A DNA stretch of 5,028 bases from an uncultured Oscillospiraceae bacterium (GTDB lineage: Bacteria; Bacillota_A; Clostridia; Oscillospirales; Oscillospiraceae), in contig CAKUMR010000106.1 of NCBI GenBank assembly GCA_934667865.1, positions 1 to 5,028 on the forward strand, written 5' to 3'. The notes under the pieces were generated by a model. That model had not been told where the DNA came from, ran no database searches, and saw only the letters and a program-made list of their open reading frames with translations. The position numbers and the translations under genes were made by a program. Positions 4,649 through 5,028 of this stretch are shown here, piece after piece (positions within the stretch are counted from its first letter, which is position 1; every line of letters starts with the position of its first letter).

Positions 4649-5028
4649 ACCCTACCTCCGCGATCTGCGGGGTGATCAGGTTTTCCAGACAGAAGCGCAT
4701 GATGGCGCGGCGGGTGACAATGCCGATGAAATCGCCCTTGTCGTCCACGACGGGAACGAAGTTCTGATCCGTCGCTTTCAGCAGCAGGCTCTGCATATCC
4801 GTCGAAACGGAAACGGGGAGATTGTCCTTGCGGTGGCCGATCTCCATGATATTGTGGTTTTCCGTGTCGCGCAGATCCATGCAGCACAGGTTTTTGACCG
4901 CCCACAACAGGTCGCCCTCGGTCAGCGTGCCGCAGTACGTGCCGCAGCGACTGAGGATGGGCAGCGCGGTGTAGCCGGAATTTTCCATTCGCTCCAGTGC
5001 CTGACGGAGCGTATAATCATCGTACAGA
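4647..5028 (-). CDS. CBS-domain pair protein, N-terminus beyond the window edge
   Basis: The visible 126 residues form the C-terminal part of a small protein made of two CBS motifs, a module that usually binds adenine nucleotides and acts as an energy or ligand sensor. Reading in from the edge, the first motif contains LYDDYTLRQALERMENSGY followed by ALPILSRCGTYCGTLTEGDLLWAV. The second contains NLPVSVSTDMQSLLLKATDQ, then VPVVDDKGDFIGIVTRRAIMRF, and the protein ends soon after with QIAEVG. An internal ATG at 4986-4988 should not be taken as the start, because the frame stays open and CBS-like upstream of it. Stand-alone Firmicute proteins of this type are about 140 residues, so only a short N-terminal piece is likely to be missing. 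No enzyme domain is visible. Its target is unknown. It converges on glpK and shares the terminator. Confidence 0.88.
   Translation of the reverse strand, partial: LYDDYTLRQALERMENSGYTALPILSRCGTYCGTLTEGDLLWAVKNLCCMDLRDTENHNIMEIGHRKDNLPVSVSTDMQSLLLKATDQNFVPVVDDKGDFIGIVTRRAIMRFCLENLITPQIAEVG

Noticed and set aside
4198..4905. 235-codon minus-strand open frame across the end of glpK and the CBS gene
   Set aside because: It crosses the bidirectional terminator, overlaps two real genes in other frames and has a Pro/Arg/Ser-rich shadow composition.

Overview
The window looks like a chromosomal segment of a moderately GC-rich gut-type Firmicute, most likely of the Clostridia (Oscillospiraceae-like). 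This rests on coding GC that appears well above 50 percent, strong Shine-Dalgarno sites, sigma-A promoters, AT-rich intergenic regions full of hairpins, and protein sequences typical of that group. The taxon is an inference and no marker gene is present. No mobile element, CRISPR array, tRNA or rRNA was seen.

Layout, left to right. (1) The first 23 codons of a minus-strand DAHP synthase (first step of the shikimate pathway) run off the left edge. (2) Its roughly 215-bp upstream region is a classical amino-acid attenuator on the minus strand. It holds a TTGAAA-17-TATAAT promoter, a 26-codon leader peptide with the run YYFNYYFF, a competing antiterminator and an intrinsic terminator. (3) A minus-strand MATE-family efflux gene occupies 285-1700 and has its own promoter. 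(4) A gene-free stretch of about 450 bp separates it from the divergent plus-strand genes. This stretch carries the MATE promoter, a possible plus-strand extended -10 promoter and three strong successive palindromes, the last just upstream of the next ribosome binding site. (5) A two-gene plus-strand operon follows: a stand-alone uridine-kinase-like P-loop kinase, then glycerol kinase (glpK) 18 nt downstream. (6) A bidirectional intrinsic terminator separates glpK from a convergent minus-strand CBS-pair protein that runs off the right edge.

The best-supported regulatory finding is the Phe/Tyr leader-peptide attenuator in front of the DAHP synthase gene. If tyrosyl- or phenylalanyl-tRNA is scarce, a ribosome stalls on the Tyr/Phe codons and leaves a 15-nt segment free to pair with the 5' arm of the terminator, so the synthase is transcribed. 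If aromatic amino acids are plentiful, the ribosome reaches the leader stop codon, covers that segment, and the terminator forms. The other points of interest are the hairpin cluster ahead of the kinase-glpK operon, which may be a dispersed repeat or a translational leader, and a glycerol kinase that seems to lack both known families of regulatory residues in its activation loop.
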